Source: Microcoleus vaginatus PCC 9802 (lineage in GTDB: Bacteria > Cyanobacteriota > Cyanobacteriia > Cyanobacteriales > Microcoleaceae). From it: DNA of 64,000 nt. This document shows, one piece after another, positions 10,045 through 19,187 of the stretch; the first letter of the stretch is position 1; every line of letters begins with the position of its first letter. The DNA lies in contig CP031740.1 of NCBI GenBank assembly GCA_022701275.1, positions 3,049,001 through 3,113,000 of the forward strand. Reading direction: 5' to 3'. The notes beneath the pieces were generated by a model. That model had not been told where the DNA came from, made no database searches, and saw only the letters and a list, made by a program, of their open reading frames with translations. The position numbers and the translations under genes are program-made.

Positions 10045-10323
10045 TTATAAAAGGCGCTCTAATTTTTTGTACACTTCATCATCGTTACGCTTGCCAACTA
10101 GAATAACTTCTACCAAATCTTCATCTGGATTAAAGTTGTAAACAATCCGATACTCGCCACTATCTACCCGATAATAACCCGGATATCCTATTAATTGCTT
10201 GCTATCATTAGGTAAAGGCTCGACATTCAGCGCTAACACTTTTTTAGCAATTTGAGCCGCTATTTTAGGTTGCAAACCCTTGAGAAAGTCGAGAACTGTT
10301 TGTAAACCATCAAGTTTCGCCAT
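10045..10323 (-). CDS. RelE/ParE-family toxin
   Basis: A 92-residue RelE/ParE-superfamily protein. The conserved core YYRVDSGEYRIVYNF, then VEVILVGKRNDDEVYKKL, is characteristic of RelE-type mRNA interferases. It overlaps the preceding antitoxin gene by 14 bp, the usual antitoxin-first order, implying translational coupling. By family knowledge it would cleave ribosome-bound mRNA and be neutralised by its partner. ParE-like gyrase poisoning cannot be excluded by sequence. Confidence 0.9.
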   Translation of the reverse strand: MAKLDGLQTVLDFLKGLQPKIAAQIAKKVLALNVEPLPNDSKQLIGYPGYYRVDSGEYRIVYNFNPDEDLVEVILVGKRNDDEVYKKLERLL

Positions 10324-10579
10324 TTGCCAGTTGTTTTAGTGTTTCTACAAAGGTTTGGGTACCCACCATTTGAGACTGACTCAGGGCGGATTTTGCTGCT
10401 TTGCCTAAAAGCATATCTTCTAATTCCATCAGTCGCTCTATCAAGCGCTGATAGGCATCAGCGGACATAATTACGTGACTGGGCTGTGATTTATCAGTGA
10501 GTAAAACTGGCTCGACAGCAGCTTGGTTAAAGACTGTCCCCTGTGGATTGCAGGCTTCTGCGAGGGTGTAACTTTGCAT
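10310..10579 (-). CDS. Phd/YefM-family antitoxin
   Basis: An 89-residue antitoxin. The N-terminal half carries the Phd/YefM pattern (EPVLLTDKSQPSHVIMSADAYQRLIERLMELED), expected to dimerise and bind the operon promoter. The C-terminal tail (GTQTFVETLKQLAN) is the likely toxin-binding segment. It lies first in a two-gene operon with the RelE-like toxin, overlapping it by 14 bp. It should autorepress the operon by family analogy. Confidence 0.88.
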   Translation of the reverse strand: MQSYTLAEACNPQGTVFNQAAVEPVLLTDKSQPSHVIMSADAYQRLIERLMELEDMLLGKAAKSALSQSQMVGTQTFVETLKQLANGET

Positions 10580-10662
10580 GACAGATGTTATGAGTGTGGG
10601 TTATGTCTATTTTAGGCAAAATCGGCAGTAATTGGGAGCTCGATCGATCGCCACTGCGACAT

Positions 10663-10992
10663 TTAGCCAACAGCAAACTCGGTATATTGCCGTCTGTAGG
10701 GAGCGTAAAATGCCAAAACAATATCTGTCTTGGGCACTCCGGCTTCTACTAATTCATTAGCCACTCCGATTTCTGTTCCATCGCGCTCAATCCAAATTTT
10801 GCCATCTTTGATTTCGATGTAGATGATACAGCCAAATACCCGCGTCATATCTTGCCAACCGATATGCAAAACTTGATAGCGATCGCGCTCTTGGTCAAAT
10901 ATTAAATGAGTTTCTGTCTCCCTCTGCGAATAATTTTCGGTGCGAGTTTTAAGAATTTTCTGCACCAATTCGCGATAATTTAATTTCTCCAC
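10663..10992 (-). CDS. xisI: XisI-like protein (fdxN element excision controlling factor family)
   Basis: A 109-residue XisI-family protein (MEKLNYRELVQKIL; HLIFDQERDRYQVLHIGW; YIEIKDGKIWIERDGTE; YAPYRRQYTEFAVG). XisH and XisI were named for a role in excision of the Anabaena fdxN element, but many copies occur in cyanobacteria without that element and their biochemical role is unclear. The start is GTG at 10992, overlapping the last codons of the upstream, decayed xisH in another frame, as in intact xisHI pairs. The frame appears intact although its partner is broken. Confidence 0.88.
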   Translation of the reverse strand: MEKLNYRELVQKILKTRTENYSQRETETHLIFDQERDRYQVLHIGWQDMTRVFGCIIYIEIKDGKIWIERDGTEIGVANELVEAGVPKTDIVLAFYAPYRRQYTEFAVG

Positions 10993-11397
10993 AAGACAAT
11001 CTCCTGCCGCTCTACATTAAAAATTAAAAATCTTAGGTTGATGTTCTGCAATTACTCTTTGAATAAATCGGCGATTAAAAAATTACTCGTAAATATCTAT
11101 CGCTACTGCCAAATATAACACCCGTTCGGGCTGCGTCAATCTTAAAGCTGAACGGTAATTGAGAAATTGACCGAGAGCTGAGTGAAACTAATTTACTTCT
11201 GATGCTCCTAGAAACGATTTGATCTCTACTGCTATCTTTTGACCAGCTTTTTCGGCTGCTAAAACTTTTTCAGCCCCTAAATCTATATAAAAATCAACAT
11301 CTTCAGCCCGGATGAATAGAGGATCGTCTGTAATCGTCCAACCATCTTTTTCTATAGCTATTTTAACTACATTGTGGAATTTATCTTTAGCTGCCAT
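10980..11397 (-). pseudogene. xisH: xisH, broken by two stop codons and a frameshift
   Basis: From ATG 11397 (MAAKDKFHNVVKIAIEKDGW) the frame reads as XisH for 69 residues, to IKSFLGASEVN, then meets TAG. Beyond it the same frame continues as XisH (FHSALGQFLNYRSALRL, then ERVLYLAVAIDIYE) to a TAA, then FFNRRFIQRVIAEHQPKI. One extra T in a T-run near 11030 shifts the frame; correcting it gives the family-like tail IFNVERQEIVLWRN ending at 10980 and overlapping xisI. The first TAG sits where homologues often have Glu and the TAA where Gln is expected. The full product would be about 138 residues. A 69-residue N-terminal peptide could still be made. Confidence 0.88.
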
Positions 11398-11596
11398 GAA
11401 TAAACTTTAATTTTGCACTAATTTTAGTATAACAAATAGAAGAAACCGACGAGGATTAACCAATGGGTAGAAAATACATGATTTTTCGTGCCGAATGGAC
11501 TGAAGATGAAGGGGCAGATAAGTAGGTCGGCGAGAAAAAACAAAACTATGTTAAGATACATAAATAAAACTCTAGCTCTAGTGGGGTAACTAATAT

Positions 11597-12064
11597 ATGG
11601 GCGCTCGATTAAGAGTATTTCTGACTCAAGAGCAAGACAAAACCCTATCAAATTTGAGAACGGCGAAAGTACCACAAAAAGTCAAAGATAGAGCAGAAGT
11701 AATCAGGTTAAATGCACATGGCTGGTATGTTGAGAAAATAGCTGCTCACTTTAACTGGGCTTCACAAACAGTGAGAGGAGTTTTACATAAATGGGAAAAG
11801 TTTGGTATAGAAAGCCTTTGGGAAAAACCAGGTCGAGGGGGAAAAGCCAAGTGGAAAGAAGAAGATCTAGAGTTTTTGGAAGAATGCCTTAAAAAAGAAC
11901 CACGTACATATAACAGTTTTCAATTAGCTGATAAATTAGAAAAAGAGCGCTCTATTAAATTAAGTCCCGACAGATTAAGACGGGTACTAAAAAAAAGGGG
12001 ATTATTTGGAAAAGAGCTAGTCCAAGTCATAAAGGAAAACAAGACTCCAAAGAACGAGAAATAA
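11597..12064 (+). CDS. IS630-family transposase, upstream frame (DNA-binding part)
   Basis: A 155-codon frame carrying the helix-turn-helix part of an IS630 transposase (VIRLNAHGWYVEKIAAHF, NWASQTVRGVLHKWEKFG). A run of eight A residues at 11989-11996 lies in frame as CTA AAA AAA AGG, so 11989-11995 is an A_AAA_AAA slippery heptamer. A -1 slip there enters the next frame (KGIIWKRASPSHKGKQDSK), joining it to the DDE part for a product of about 351 residues. Without slippage the protein ends at 12064 and lacks catalytic residues. Confidence 0.85.
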   Translation: MGARLRVFLTQEQDKTLSNLRTAKVPQKVKDRAEVIRLNAHGWYVEKIAAHFNWASQTVRGVLHKWEKFGIESLWEKPGRGGKAKWKEEDLEFLEECLKKEPRTYNSFQLADKLEKERSIKLSPDRLRRVLKKRGLFGKELVQVIKENKTPKNEK

Positions 12065-12651
12065 AGCAATCAGACCTAGATATGCTGGAATGGGCTGCTG
12101 CTGCGGGAGAAATCGACTTAAAGTATTTAGATGAATCAGGATTTTGTGCGTGGAGTAAACCGAGTTATACCTATTACAACAAAGGTCAGCAAAAACGTAT
12201 ACAACAAACTAAACATCGAGGTCGTAGATTAAGTATTGTGGGGCTTTTTGAACCTTTAAGTAGTTTCGTCTATGGTTTGGTCATTGGAGGTGTTGATAGA
12301 AAAGCTTATATTCAAATGATGGATCAAGAAGCCGAAGCTGCTGCTAAGATGAAACGGCTCAGAATCATCGTACAAGACAACGGACCCATACACAAATGTC
12401 AGGAGGTTAAACAGTTATGGTCAAAGTGGGAAGAGCAGGGTTTATATATCTTTTTCTTGCCCAAATATTGTTCCGAAATGAACCCAATTGAATTAGAGTG
12501 GCAACACATTAAAGAAGATGAATTAGCGGGACAAATGTTTGACGATGAATTAGACCTCGCCTACGCCGTAATTGATGGAGTAGAAGTTAGAGGCCAAAGA
12601 GGAAACTACAGTACACAACGTATTAAATTTAAGTCCCATCACCCTACTTAA
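11995..12651 (+). CDS. IS630-family transposase, downstream frame (DDE catalytic part)
   Basis: This is the catalytic half, open in the -1 frame from the A8 run; the first ATG within it is at 12082. The DDE triad is visible: Asp in KYLDESGF, Asp in IIVQDNGPIH, Glu in EMNPIELEW. It ends with TAA at 12651, about 40 bp from the right inverted repeat. It should be expressed as a fusion with the upstream helix-turn-helix frame by -1 ribosomal frameshifting. A fixed inactivating frameshift is the alternative. Confidence 0.87.
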   Translation, partial: KGIIWKRASPSHKGKQDSKEREIKQSDLDMLEWAAAAGEIDLKYLDESGFCAWSKPSYTYYNKGQQKRIQQTKHRGRRLSIVGLFEPLSSFVYGLVIGGVDRKAYIQMMDQEAEAAAKMKRLRIIVQDNGPIHKCQEVKQLWSKWEEQGLYIFFLPKYCSEMNPIELEWQHIKEDELAGQMFDDELDLAYAVIDGVEVRGQRGNYSTQRIKFKSHHPT

Positions 12652-13057
12652 TTTTTTGTTACATACTTGTGATTTTCCCCGCCGACCTACTTAATAGGTT
12701 GTTAGCCCACACAGGGGCATACACTGATATCCTTGCAGAGTATTTTGACTCATCCAACGCACCTATCCCCGCACCGGGGTACAGATTGCTTGAGTTTCAC
12801 AGCGCTGATGGTTCCGGTTCTAGCACCCACTACCGTACTGGAGACTGGGAAGTGGTGAGGGTGGAAGAGTACCCAACAGCAATACCTACTAACGAGTTTG
12901 AGGCGATTGTAGTTGGATACTGCAAATATGTTCCCGTCGAAACTCCGCTGATACCAATGCCAAAAGCTCAGGTTTCGATCGACTCTTTTGGAGATGAATC
13001 GGCTTATCAAGAATTCCTTCAGAGCGAGGCAGTTAAAGATTACACATTAGTGTAATT

Positions 13058-13104
13058 TAAATAGATGAAAAAAGGGGCAACTCGCGTCGCCCCTCATCTA
13101 TTTA
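13058..13104. terminator. Bidirectional terminator before the end of gltB
   Basis: The arms TAAATAGATGA and TCATCTATTTA are perfectly complementary (11 bp). Inside them GGGGC pairs with GCCCC. It lies between the convergent interrupted hypothetical gene and gltB, directly after both stops, with A/T-rich flanks. Confidence 0.8.
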
Positions 13105-13117
13105 ACCAACTGCAAAA

Positions 13118-16100
13118 TTACACTTCCACAGCTATCTTTTGTTCCGAAGCCTCCGGGGAATTCGCTTCACTTGGCGGCACAACTTGCCAGAACTTAGGCA
13201 AATATTCCGACCAATTTGCTAAAATCTTCTCAGCTTTCTTGCTACCCGTTCGATCGCGCTGAGCCTCAATCAACTCCTTCAATTGCGCCTCCCCAGCCGC
13301 CGTACAAACCCGCTGCACCTTCACAATCTCCCCGTTGACGTGAGCTGGGAAAGCCCCATCTTCATCGAGGAAATATGCCAAGCCGCCAGTCATTCCAGCG
13401 CCGACATTCCGGCCGACTTTTCCTAACACGACAATCACGCCACCAGTCATGTACTCGCAGCAGTGATCGCCCGCACCCTCGATCACAGCTTTCGCCATCG
13501 AGTTACGCACCGCAAACCGTTCGCCAGCTTTACCCGCAGCCAACAGAGTTCCCCCCGTCGCGCCGTACAAACAAGTGTTACCGACGATCGCATTTTCGGA
13601 AGCATCATAAGTAGCACCAGCCGGAGGTGCGATCGCGATTTCGCCACCGTGCATCCCTTTACCAACGTAGTCATTGGCTTGGCCTGACAGTACCAGCGTC
13701 ATCCCCGGCAAATTGAACGCGCCGAAGCTTTGGCCCGCGCTACCAGTGCAATTGAGGGTGATTTGACCACTAAAGCCGGTGTTGCCGTGTTGCTGTGCGA
13801 TCGCACCTGCCAAACGCGCTCCCACAGTGCGATCGGTATTCACCAATTTTACACTCTTGCTAACAGTGCCGTGATTGGCGATCGCACTTTGAATCTCAGC
13901 ATCCGCCAGCAAATCGTCATCCAAAACCGGGCCGTTGCTGTGCACGGGTTCGTGTACCAAGAAAGATCGATCGCTCTTAGTATCCGGTAACTTGGTCAAA
14001 CAATCCAAATTAATCGCTTGGGTTTTAGTTAGTTTCACCCCATCGCGCATTTTCAGCAAATCCGCGCGGCCGATGATATCTGCGATCGACTTATAACCCA
14101 ATTTCGCCAGCAAACTCCGCACTTCTTGTGCTACGAAATAGAAGAAATTAACAACGTGTTCCGGTGTACCAGGGAACCGTTTCCGCAAGTGTTCTTGTTG
14201 AGTTGTCACCCCCACCGGACAACTATTCATGTGGCAAACGCGAGCCATAATGCAGCCTTCTGCAATCATTGCCACCGTGCCGAAACCGTACTCTTCGCCG
14301 CCCATCAAAGCGCCTACAATCACGTCCCAGCCGCTTTTAAAGCCACCGTCAACGCGGAGCAAAACTCGATCGCGCAATTTATTTTCCATCAGCACCCGGT
14401 GAACTTCTGTTAATCCGAGTTCCCACGGAGAACCTGCGTGCTTAATCGAACTCAATGGCGAAGCACCGGTGCCGCCATCGTGGCCGGAAATTTGAATCAC
14501 ATCAGCATTTGCCTTGGCGACACCGGCCGCTACAGTCCCGATGCCGACTTCCGACACCAACTTCACCGAAACTCCTGCTTGCGGATTGATTTGGTGCAAG
14601 TCAAAAATCAACTGCGCCAAATCCTCGATCGAATAAATGTCGTGGTGAGGAGGAGGCGAAATCAGCGTAACACCCGGTTTCGATCGGCGCAAATAAGCAA
14701 TGTACTCGCTCACTTTCGCCCCTGGCAATTGACCGCCTTCACCTGGTTTCGCACCTTGTGCGATTTTAATTTCGATTTGTTTGGCGTTCATCAGGTACTC
14801 AGGAGTCACCCCGAAGCGCCCCGAAGCTACTTGTTTGATGGATGAAGAAGCTGTATCGCCGTTCTGCAAACCTTTTAAGTGAGGTAGCGTTTGTGAGAAA
14901 CCCGCCGCACTCACATCGTTTAGCACTTTGTAGCGCACCGGGTCTTCGCCGCCTTCGCCCGAGTTCGATTTGCCGCCGATGCGGTTCATCGCAATCGCTA
15001 GCGTTTCGTGGGCTTCCGGGGACAAAGCGCCGAGGGACATACCGCCGGTGGCGAACCGCTTGACAATATCTGCTACAGATTCTACATCTTCGATGGCAAT
15101 GGGAGGGCGATCGCTCTGGAAATCCAGCAAATCCCGCAAAGCCGTTACCGGGCGATTTTCGAGCTGTTGCTTGTAAACCTCGTAGTGATCGTAAGCCGTT
15201 TTTGCCTCAGTGCGATCGTCCCCGCTCGCGCCAAGGACTGAATTACCGTTACCGTTGCTTCCTTCTTCCTCTTCCCTTCTTCCTTCTTCCTTCTTCCTTC
15301 TTCCTTCGTTAAAAGTAGTCACAGCCTTGTGCAAAGCCTTGGCCATTTCCGGGCTGTTCATGTGATATTCACCACCGCGGCGGTACTGCACGAAGCCGAA
15401 GTTTTCCAGCTTTTTCAGAATCAATTCTGGGAAAGCCTGACTGTGGAAAGACATTACCTCATTAGCCAGTTCCGCCACACTCAAACCGCCGATGCGGGAA
15501 ACAGTGCCTTTGAAACCCAAATCGAGCAGATCGCCGCCAATGCCGATCGCCTCAAAGATTTGCCCTCCTTGATAGCTAGACAGCAGCGAAATCCCCATTT
15601 TTGACAAAATCTTCAGCAAGCCGTTTTCCACCGCTGTGCGGTATCTAGCTTGAGCCTGCGTCACGGTAATATTGGGAACTTTGCCGTGCTGCATCAAGTT
15701 TTGAGTCTTCGTGTCAGACCACCAGGCGCGCACGCTTTCCAATGCCAAGTAAGGGCAAATAGCCACCGCACCGTAACCCATCAAACAAGCGAAGTGGTGA
15801 GTGCTCCAACATTGGGCGGTATCCACAACCAGCGAAGTTTGCATCCGCAGCCCGACGCTAATTAAGTGGTGGTGAACCGCACCAACTGCCAGCAAGGGCG
15901 GAATGTAAGTACATTCAGCGCTCAATCCAACAGCAGAAGATTCGCCTTCTTTCTTCAAAAGTCGATCGCTCAAAATCAGAATTCTCGAACCCTCGCGCAC
16001 CGAAGCAGCCGCCTTTTGACAAAGTTGCTCGACTGCGGTTTTCAAACCAAAAGGCCCGGCAGCAATTTTGTAAAGCGTTGACAATTCGGTTGCGGGGAAA

Positions 16101-17893
16101 GACTTTTGATCTTTCAAGAAAGACAGTTCAGCGTCGTTGAGTACGGGGGAATCAATTTTCAGCAGCTTGGCATTTTCCGGCACTGCTTGCAGTAAATTGC
16201 CCCGCAGACCCACATTCATAGTCAGCGACATCACCATCCCCTCGCGCAGGGGGTCGATCGGCGGATTTGTCACTTGAGCGAACCGCTGTTTGAAATAGTT
16301 GTACAGCAACTGAGGCTTTTCTGACAACACAGCCAAGGGAACGTCATCGCCCATGCAGAAAGTCGGTTCTTTCCCAGAACTCGCCATCTCGACGATCACC
16401 ATGTCCAAATCTTCGGCTGTGTAGCCAAAAGCAGTTTGGGTTGCTAACAGCGTTTGCGAGTCGAGGGTTGGTGTTTCGGCAAAAGGCTGCGGCTGCAAGA
16501 TTTCGCGGTTTTGTTTCAGCCATTCGCCGTAGGGGTGCCGCTTAGCAATTCGCTGCTTGAGTTGCCAATTTTTGAGAATTTCTTGAGTTTGCAGGTCAAC
16601 TGCAATCATTTGTCCGGGCCCCAAACGGCCTTTTTCGACAATATCTGCTTCGGGAATATCGACAACTCCCGCTTCGGAAGCCACAATTACCAAACCGTCT
16701 TTAGTAATGCAGTAGCGGGCCGGCCGCAAACCGTTGCGATCGAGCGTAGCACCTACTTGTTTGCCGTCGCTGAACACCAGCAGTGCCGGGCCGTCCCAAG
16801 GTTCTTGAATGCCGCTGTAATACTCGTAAAAATCGACAATTTCTGGGTAGGGAGCCAAATCCGGCTGATTTTTGTAGGCTTCGGGTACCATAATTGTCAG
16901 GGATTCTAGGGGAGTGCGACCCGAGTGCACCAACAACTCCATCACGTTGTCCAAGTTTGCCGAATCGCTGCTTTCGGATTTGACAATTGGGTTGAACGTG
17001 TCGATGTCCGCTTGACTCCAATTCGGGTGAGATAAATTGGCTTGCCGCGCCTTCATCCAGGTAATATTGCCCAACAGCGTGTTAATTTCCCCGTTGTGTC
17101 CCAGCAAGCGCATCGGCTGGGCTAAGTGCCAGCGGGGCATCGTGTTCGTGCTGAAGCGTCGGTGATAGACGGCAAAGGAGCTTTTATAAGCGGGATTTTT
17201 CAGGTCTTCGTAAAATTCTGCCAGTACGGCCGCTCGCACCATGCCTTTATAGACGATCGTGCGGCAGGAAAAAGAGCAAGTATAAAAGTCTCGGCGGGTG
17301 AAGTTGGGGCGATTTGACAGCGCGTGTCCGATCGCGCGGCGCGCCAGAAATAGCTGTCTGTCGAGAAAGTCTCCGGCTAAGTGCGGTGAACTGACAATTA
17401 CTTGTTCGATTTGAGGTTGATTTTCTAGCGCTTGCTCGCCCAAAACCGACGGTACAATGGGAACTTGGCGCCATCCCCAAAGTTTCAGCCCGCGATCGGC
17501 CAGAACTTGCTCAACCACCTGCCGCGCTATAGTCGCTTGAAATTTATCTTGAGACAAAAACAGCATTCCCACGCCGCAGTTTTCCCGTGCCGGAGGCGCA
17601 ATTCCCTGTTCGGCAAACCAAGTATCCAGCAATTCCCAAGGAATCGCGGTCATCAAACCCGCACCGTCGCCGGAATCTTGGTCGGCGGTGCAACCGCCGC
17701 GATGTTCCAGACAAGTTAAAGCTGGGAGCGCTTTTTGAATAATCGAGTGGGTAGCTTCGCCGCTTTGGTTGGCAATAAACCCCACACCGCAGGCATCTCT
17801 TTCTTCCACCAACCAGCTTTGGCCGGCATAGGGAGTTCCTCGCTCAGTTTGATGCACGTTTCTGTTTCTGTTTGGATCGATCGTGTTACCCAT
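13118..17893 (-). CDS. gltB: Glutamate synthase large subunit, probably ferredoxin-dependent
   Basis: GOGAT makes two glutamates from glutamine and 2-oxoglutarate, completing ammonium assimilation. 1591 residues. The N-terminal amidotransferase nucleophile is C35 in ERDACGVGF after a short propeptide. The FMN/2-oxoglutarate domain has [10 protein letters not shown] and [14 protein letters not shown]. The 3Fe-4S cysteines are [16 protein letters not shown]. The C-terminal GXGXG-type beta-helix contains [14 protein letters not shown]. No small subunit gene is adjacent, which with the cyanobacterial context favours the ferredoxin-dependent type (glsF), though the ferredoxin loop was not verified. 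A Glu/Arg/Lys-rich insert at about residues 862-885 comes from a heptanucleotide repeat. Confidence 0.95.
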   Translation of the reverse strand: MGNTIDPNRNRNVHQTERGTPYAGQSWLVEERDACGVGFIANQSGEATHSIIQKALPALTCLEHRGGCTADQDSGDGAGLMTAIPWELLDTWFAEQGIAPPARENCGVGMLFLSQDKFQATIARQVVEQVLADRGLKLWGWRQVPIVPSVLGEQALENQPQIEQVIVSSPHLAGDFLDRQLFLARRAIGHALSNRPNFTRRDFYTCSFSCRTIVYKGMVRAAVLAEFYEDLKNPAYKSSFAVYHRRFSTNTMPRWHLAQPMRLLGHNGEINTLLGNITWMKARQANLSHPNWSQADIDTFNPIVKSESSDSANLDNVMELLVHSGRTPLESLTIMVPEAYKNQPDLAPYPEIVDFYEYYSGIQEPWDGPALLVFSDGKQVGATLDRNGLRPARYCITKDGLVIVASEAGVVDIPEADIVEKGRLGPGQMIAVDLQTQEILKNWQLKQRIAKRHPYGEWLKQNREILQPQPFAETPTLDSQTLLATQTAFGYTAEDLDMVIVEMASSGKEPTFCMGDDVPLAVLSEKPQLLYNYFKQRFAQVTNPPIDPLREGMVMSLTMNVGLRGNLLQAVPENAKLLKIDSPVLNDAELSFLKDQKSFPATELSTLYKIAAGPFGLKTAVEQLCQKAAASVREGSRILILSDRLLKKEGESSAVGLSAECTYIPPLLAVGAVHHHLISVGLRMQTSLVVDTAQCWSTHHFACLMGYGAVAICPYLALESVRAWWSDTKTQNLMQHGKVPNITVTQAQARYRTAVENGLLKILSKMGISLLSSYQGGQIFEAIGIGGDLLDLGFKGTVSRIGGLSVAELANEVMSFHSQAFPELILKKLENFGFVQYRRGGEYHMNSPEMAKALHKAVTTFNEGRRKKEEGRREEEEGSNGNGNSVLGASGDDRTEAKTAYDHYEVYKQQLENRPVTALRDLLDFQSDRPPIAIEDVESVADIVKRFATGGMSLGALSPEAHETLAIAMNRIGGKSNSGEGGEDPVRYKVLNDVSAAGFSQTLPHLKGLQNGDTASSSIKQVASGRFGVTPEYLMNAKQIEIKIAQGAKPGEGGQLPGAKVSEYIAYLRRSKPGVTLISPPPHHDIYSIEDLAQLIFDLHQINPQAGVSVKLVSEVGIGTVAAGVAKANADVIQISGHDGGTGASPLSSIKHAGSPWELGLTEVHRVLMENKLRDRVLLRVDGGFKSGWDVIVGALMGGEEYGFGTVAMIAEGCIMARVCHMNSCPVGVTTQQEHLRKRFPGTPEHVVNFFYFVAQEVRSLLAKLGYKSIADIIGRADLLKMRDGVKLTKTQAINLDCLTKLPDTKSDRSFLVHEPVHSNGPVLDDDLLADAEIQSAIANHGTVSKSVKLVNTDRTVGARLAGAIAQQHGNTGFSGQITLNCTGSAGQSFGAFNLPGMTLVLSGQANDYVGKGMHGGEIAIAPPAGATYDASENAIVGNTCLYGATGGTLLAAGKAGERFAVRNSMAKAVIEGAGDHCCEYMTGGVIVVLGKVGRNVGAGMTGGLAYFLDEDGAFPAHVNGEIVKVQRVCTAAGEAQLKELIEAQRDRTGSKKAEKILANWSEYLPKFWQVVPPSEANSPEASEQKIAVEV
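15258..15308. repeat. Heptanucleotide tandem repeat (CTTCTTC-type) inside gltB
   Basis: About seven 7-bp units of CTTCTTC with two variants lie in the gltB coding strand as GAAGAAG. They are translated as [15 protein letters not shown]. The insert lies in the linker between the central and FMN-binding domains (before [15 protein letters not shown]), where extra length is tolerable. Confidence 0.85.
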
Positions 17894-18489
17894 GTTGATT
17901 GAATGTTATTTCCGTGATTGTGTGGTTGATGCGTTTTTATAGCTCGGAGAGAGAAGGCTGCCGAGCGGTGGGAGGCTAGTAAACTTTAAGACAGCACGTT
18001 GGAAGCTGATTTGATTAAAAATTTACGTCTATGCGGCCTGTACTTAGCACTGAAACCCTGTTTGCAGATTTTAAATTATCTCGCTCGCATCGCCTCGGAG
18101 ATGTCTCCTAGAATACCCTGCTGTTAAAAAGCAGTGATTCTTTGGGCGATCGCCGCCCTGCAACTAGATACATTGCAGGCGATTCCCTACGGGATAGCTG
18201 CGCTTCACGAGTTTTTTGTCTGTTTTTTTCCTGAGTCCGCAAGGGTAGCCTTGCAGCGAACACAGGTAGATAGTAAATCTAGCTTTATTTTGCTTGCAGC
18301 GCTGTTGAGTTGCTGTCGTCAGCGCCCGCAGAGACAAAAGCCACCTGCCCGCTCAGTCGGTAGGTGCAATGTTGTAGCAGCGCGGTTCACAACTGGTAAA
18401 ACCTGTCTTATTGTGCAGTCAACCCTCGGGCCGCGAACATCAAGTGTATCAAGAAATGGATAAAATTTCACCGCTTACAGTTCGAGTTT
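17894..18489. other. Gene-poor region upstream of gltB
   Basis: No gene is supported. It should hold the gltB promoter near its left end. 18183-18208 is the second copy of the repeat seen at 6525. Small hairpins occur (for example ACCTGCC with GGTAGGT around 18345-18366), but I match no known RNA and no glutamine riboswitch. Confidence 0.45.
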
Positions 18490-18711
18490 GCACGCAAGTC
18501 TGGTCAGCGATCGTCCAGAACTCACGCTAAGATGCCTTGCCGAAAAAGGTTGACAGTTGTGCATAACCCTAATTTGTATTTTTTTAGCCACCAACGTTTG
18601 TAACTCATCAACGAAGCCTATTTCAAGGATTTCTGACACCTTGGGAGCATCTGGTAGAGCCAGCGCAGCCTTTTTTACCGCGCCCAAAAACAGATACTTA
18701 CTTGCTGACAA
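18490..18711 (-). pseudogene. IS1-family transposase relic
   Basis: On the minus strand the frame FLGAVKKAALALPDAPKVSE, then FVDELQTLVAKK, resembles the catalytic region of cyanobacterial IS1-family transposases (LPDAPK...VGELDELETFVGSKK). After KK the similarity continues in another frame as YKLGLCTTVNLFRQGILA, a stop, VLDDR, and another stop, matching WLWTAVNHFQPGILAWVLGD-like sequence. It thus has at least one frameshift and two stops and no complete ends. Identification rests on motif memory, not alignment. Confidence 0.6.
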
Positions 18712-18774
18712 AAGTCGTGGAGAGGCAAAAATTTTAGACTCTTGTTGAATCTCGCAGATTCATTTGTGCAGTAA

Positions 18775-18798
18775 ATCTCAAATCTCCAATCTCAAATC
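18775..18798. repeat. ATCTCAA heptad repeat, three units
   Basis: Three near-identical 7-bp units (ATCTCAA, ATCTCCA, ATCTCAA). The same heptamer occurs four times near 56587-56616. Confidence 0.55.
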
Positions 18799-18855
18799 GA
18801 CTGACGCCCACCAACTTGGCAGTAGTAATTTTCTTTAGCTCAACGGTGGCAGTTC

Positions 18856-18984
18856 TTACGGATTTGAGTGGATTGCCATTTGGGACATTTCCTTTCTATC
18901 CATAATGATGCCACCCCTATTAATTAGCTTCTTAAGTTCCTCTTCAATGAACTGCTGTGGTTCCATCAGCGTTCGCGGAGTCAT
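18856..18984 (-). CDS. Possible 42-residue protein, unrecognised
   Basis: A short frame starting with ATG at 18984 (MTPRTLMEPQQFIEEELKKL), ending HSNP. It is hydrophilic with a predicted helical Glu/Lys-rich middle. The only ribosome-site candidate is weak (AGTAGAAA). It may be a real microprotein or a degraded gene end. No function is assigned. Confidence 0.25.
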   Translation of the reverse strand: MTPRTLMEPQQFIEEELKKLINRGGIIMDRKEMSQMAIHSNP

Positions 18985-19187
18985 TTTCTACTTAGTCTCA
19001 ACTCCCGTCTCAACATCTCTTACATAAAATATTAAGTCTTGCTCTTAAAATCGCTCTTTCATAATTGGTTTTTCAAAATATATTAAGAAAAATGTAATTA
19101 ATGAATAGCACCGCAGATAGAGCGAAAATAGTAGATATGAACTCTAAGAATCTTCAGGCTTGAAAGAAGCAGTAGGAATACGTAGAT

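Larger units (their letters stand above)
11521..12691 (+). mobile_element. IS630-family insertion sequence, 1171 bp
   Basis: Terminal inverted repeats begin AGTAGGTCGGCG at the left (11521) and at the right (complement, ending 12691), and stay similar for about 20 more bases. The element is flanked by TA at 11519-11520 and 12692-12693, the dinucleotide target duplication of IS630/Tc1-type elements. It encodes one transposase split by a frameshift at an A8 run. The tight ends and clean target duplication imply a fairly recent insertion. Confidence 0.93.
11463..13055 (+). pseudogene. Hypothetical gene interrupted by IS630-family insertion
   Basis: Two exon-like pieces, 11463-11520 and 12694-13055, flank the IS. 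Removing the element and one TA copy joins them in frame (GADNRLLAHTGAY) to give a 139-residue protein from ATG 11463 (MGRKYMIFRAEWTEDE). An AGGA-type ribosome site precedes that ATG. The product contains LAEYFDSSNAPIPAPGYRLLEF and HYRTGDWEVVRVEEY and has no signal peptide or membrane segment. I do not recognise the family. The 3' piece has a GTG-initiated frame reaching into the IS end (from 12669), but that is probably not a functional start. It ends just before a strong hairpin. Confidence 0.85.

Noticed and set aside
12669-12693. GTG start of a hypothetical protein within the right end of the IS
   Set aside because: The frame is the 3' part of the interrupted gene; its start lies in the IS inverted repeat by chance.
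13375-17719. Many open frames on the plus strand opposite gltB
   Set aside because: They lie fully antisense to a well-conserved 1591-residue gene, lack family motifs and follow its codon pattern.
17894-18100. Glutamine (glnA-type) riboswitch before gltB
   Set aside because: The conserved glnA RNA core sequence is absent on the minus strand.
18134-18463. 109-codon plus-strand frame
   Set aside because: It spans dispersed repeat and GC-rich palindrome DNA, has no ribosome site and shows no protein-like pattern.
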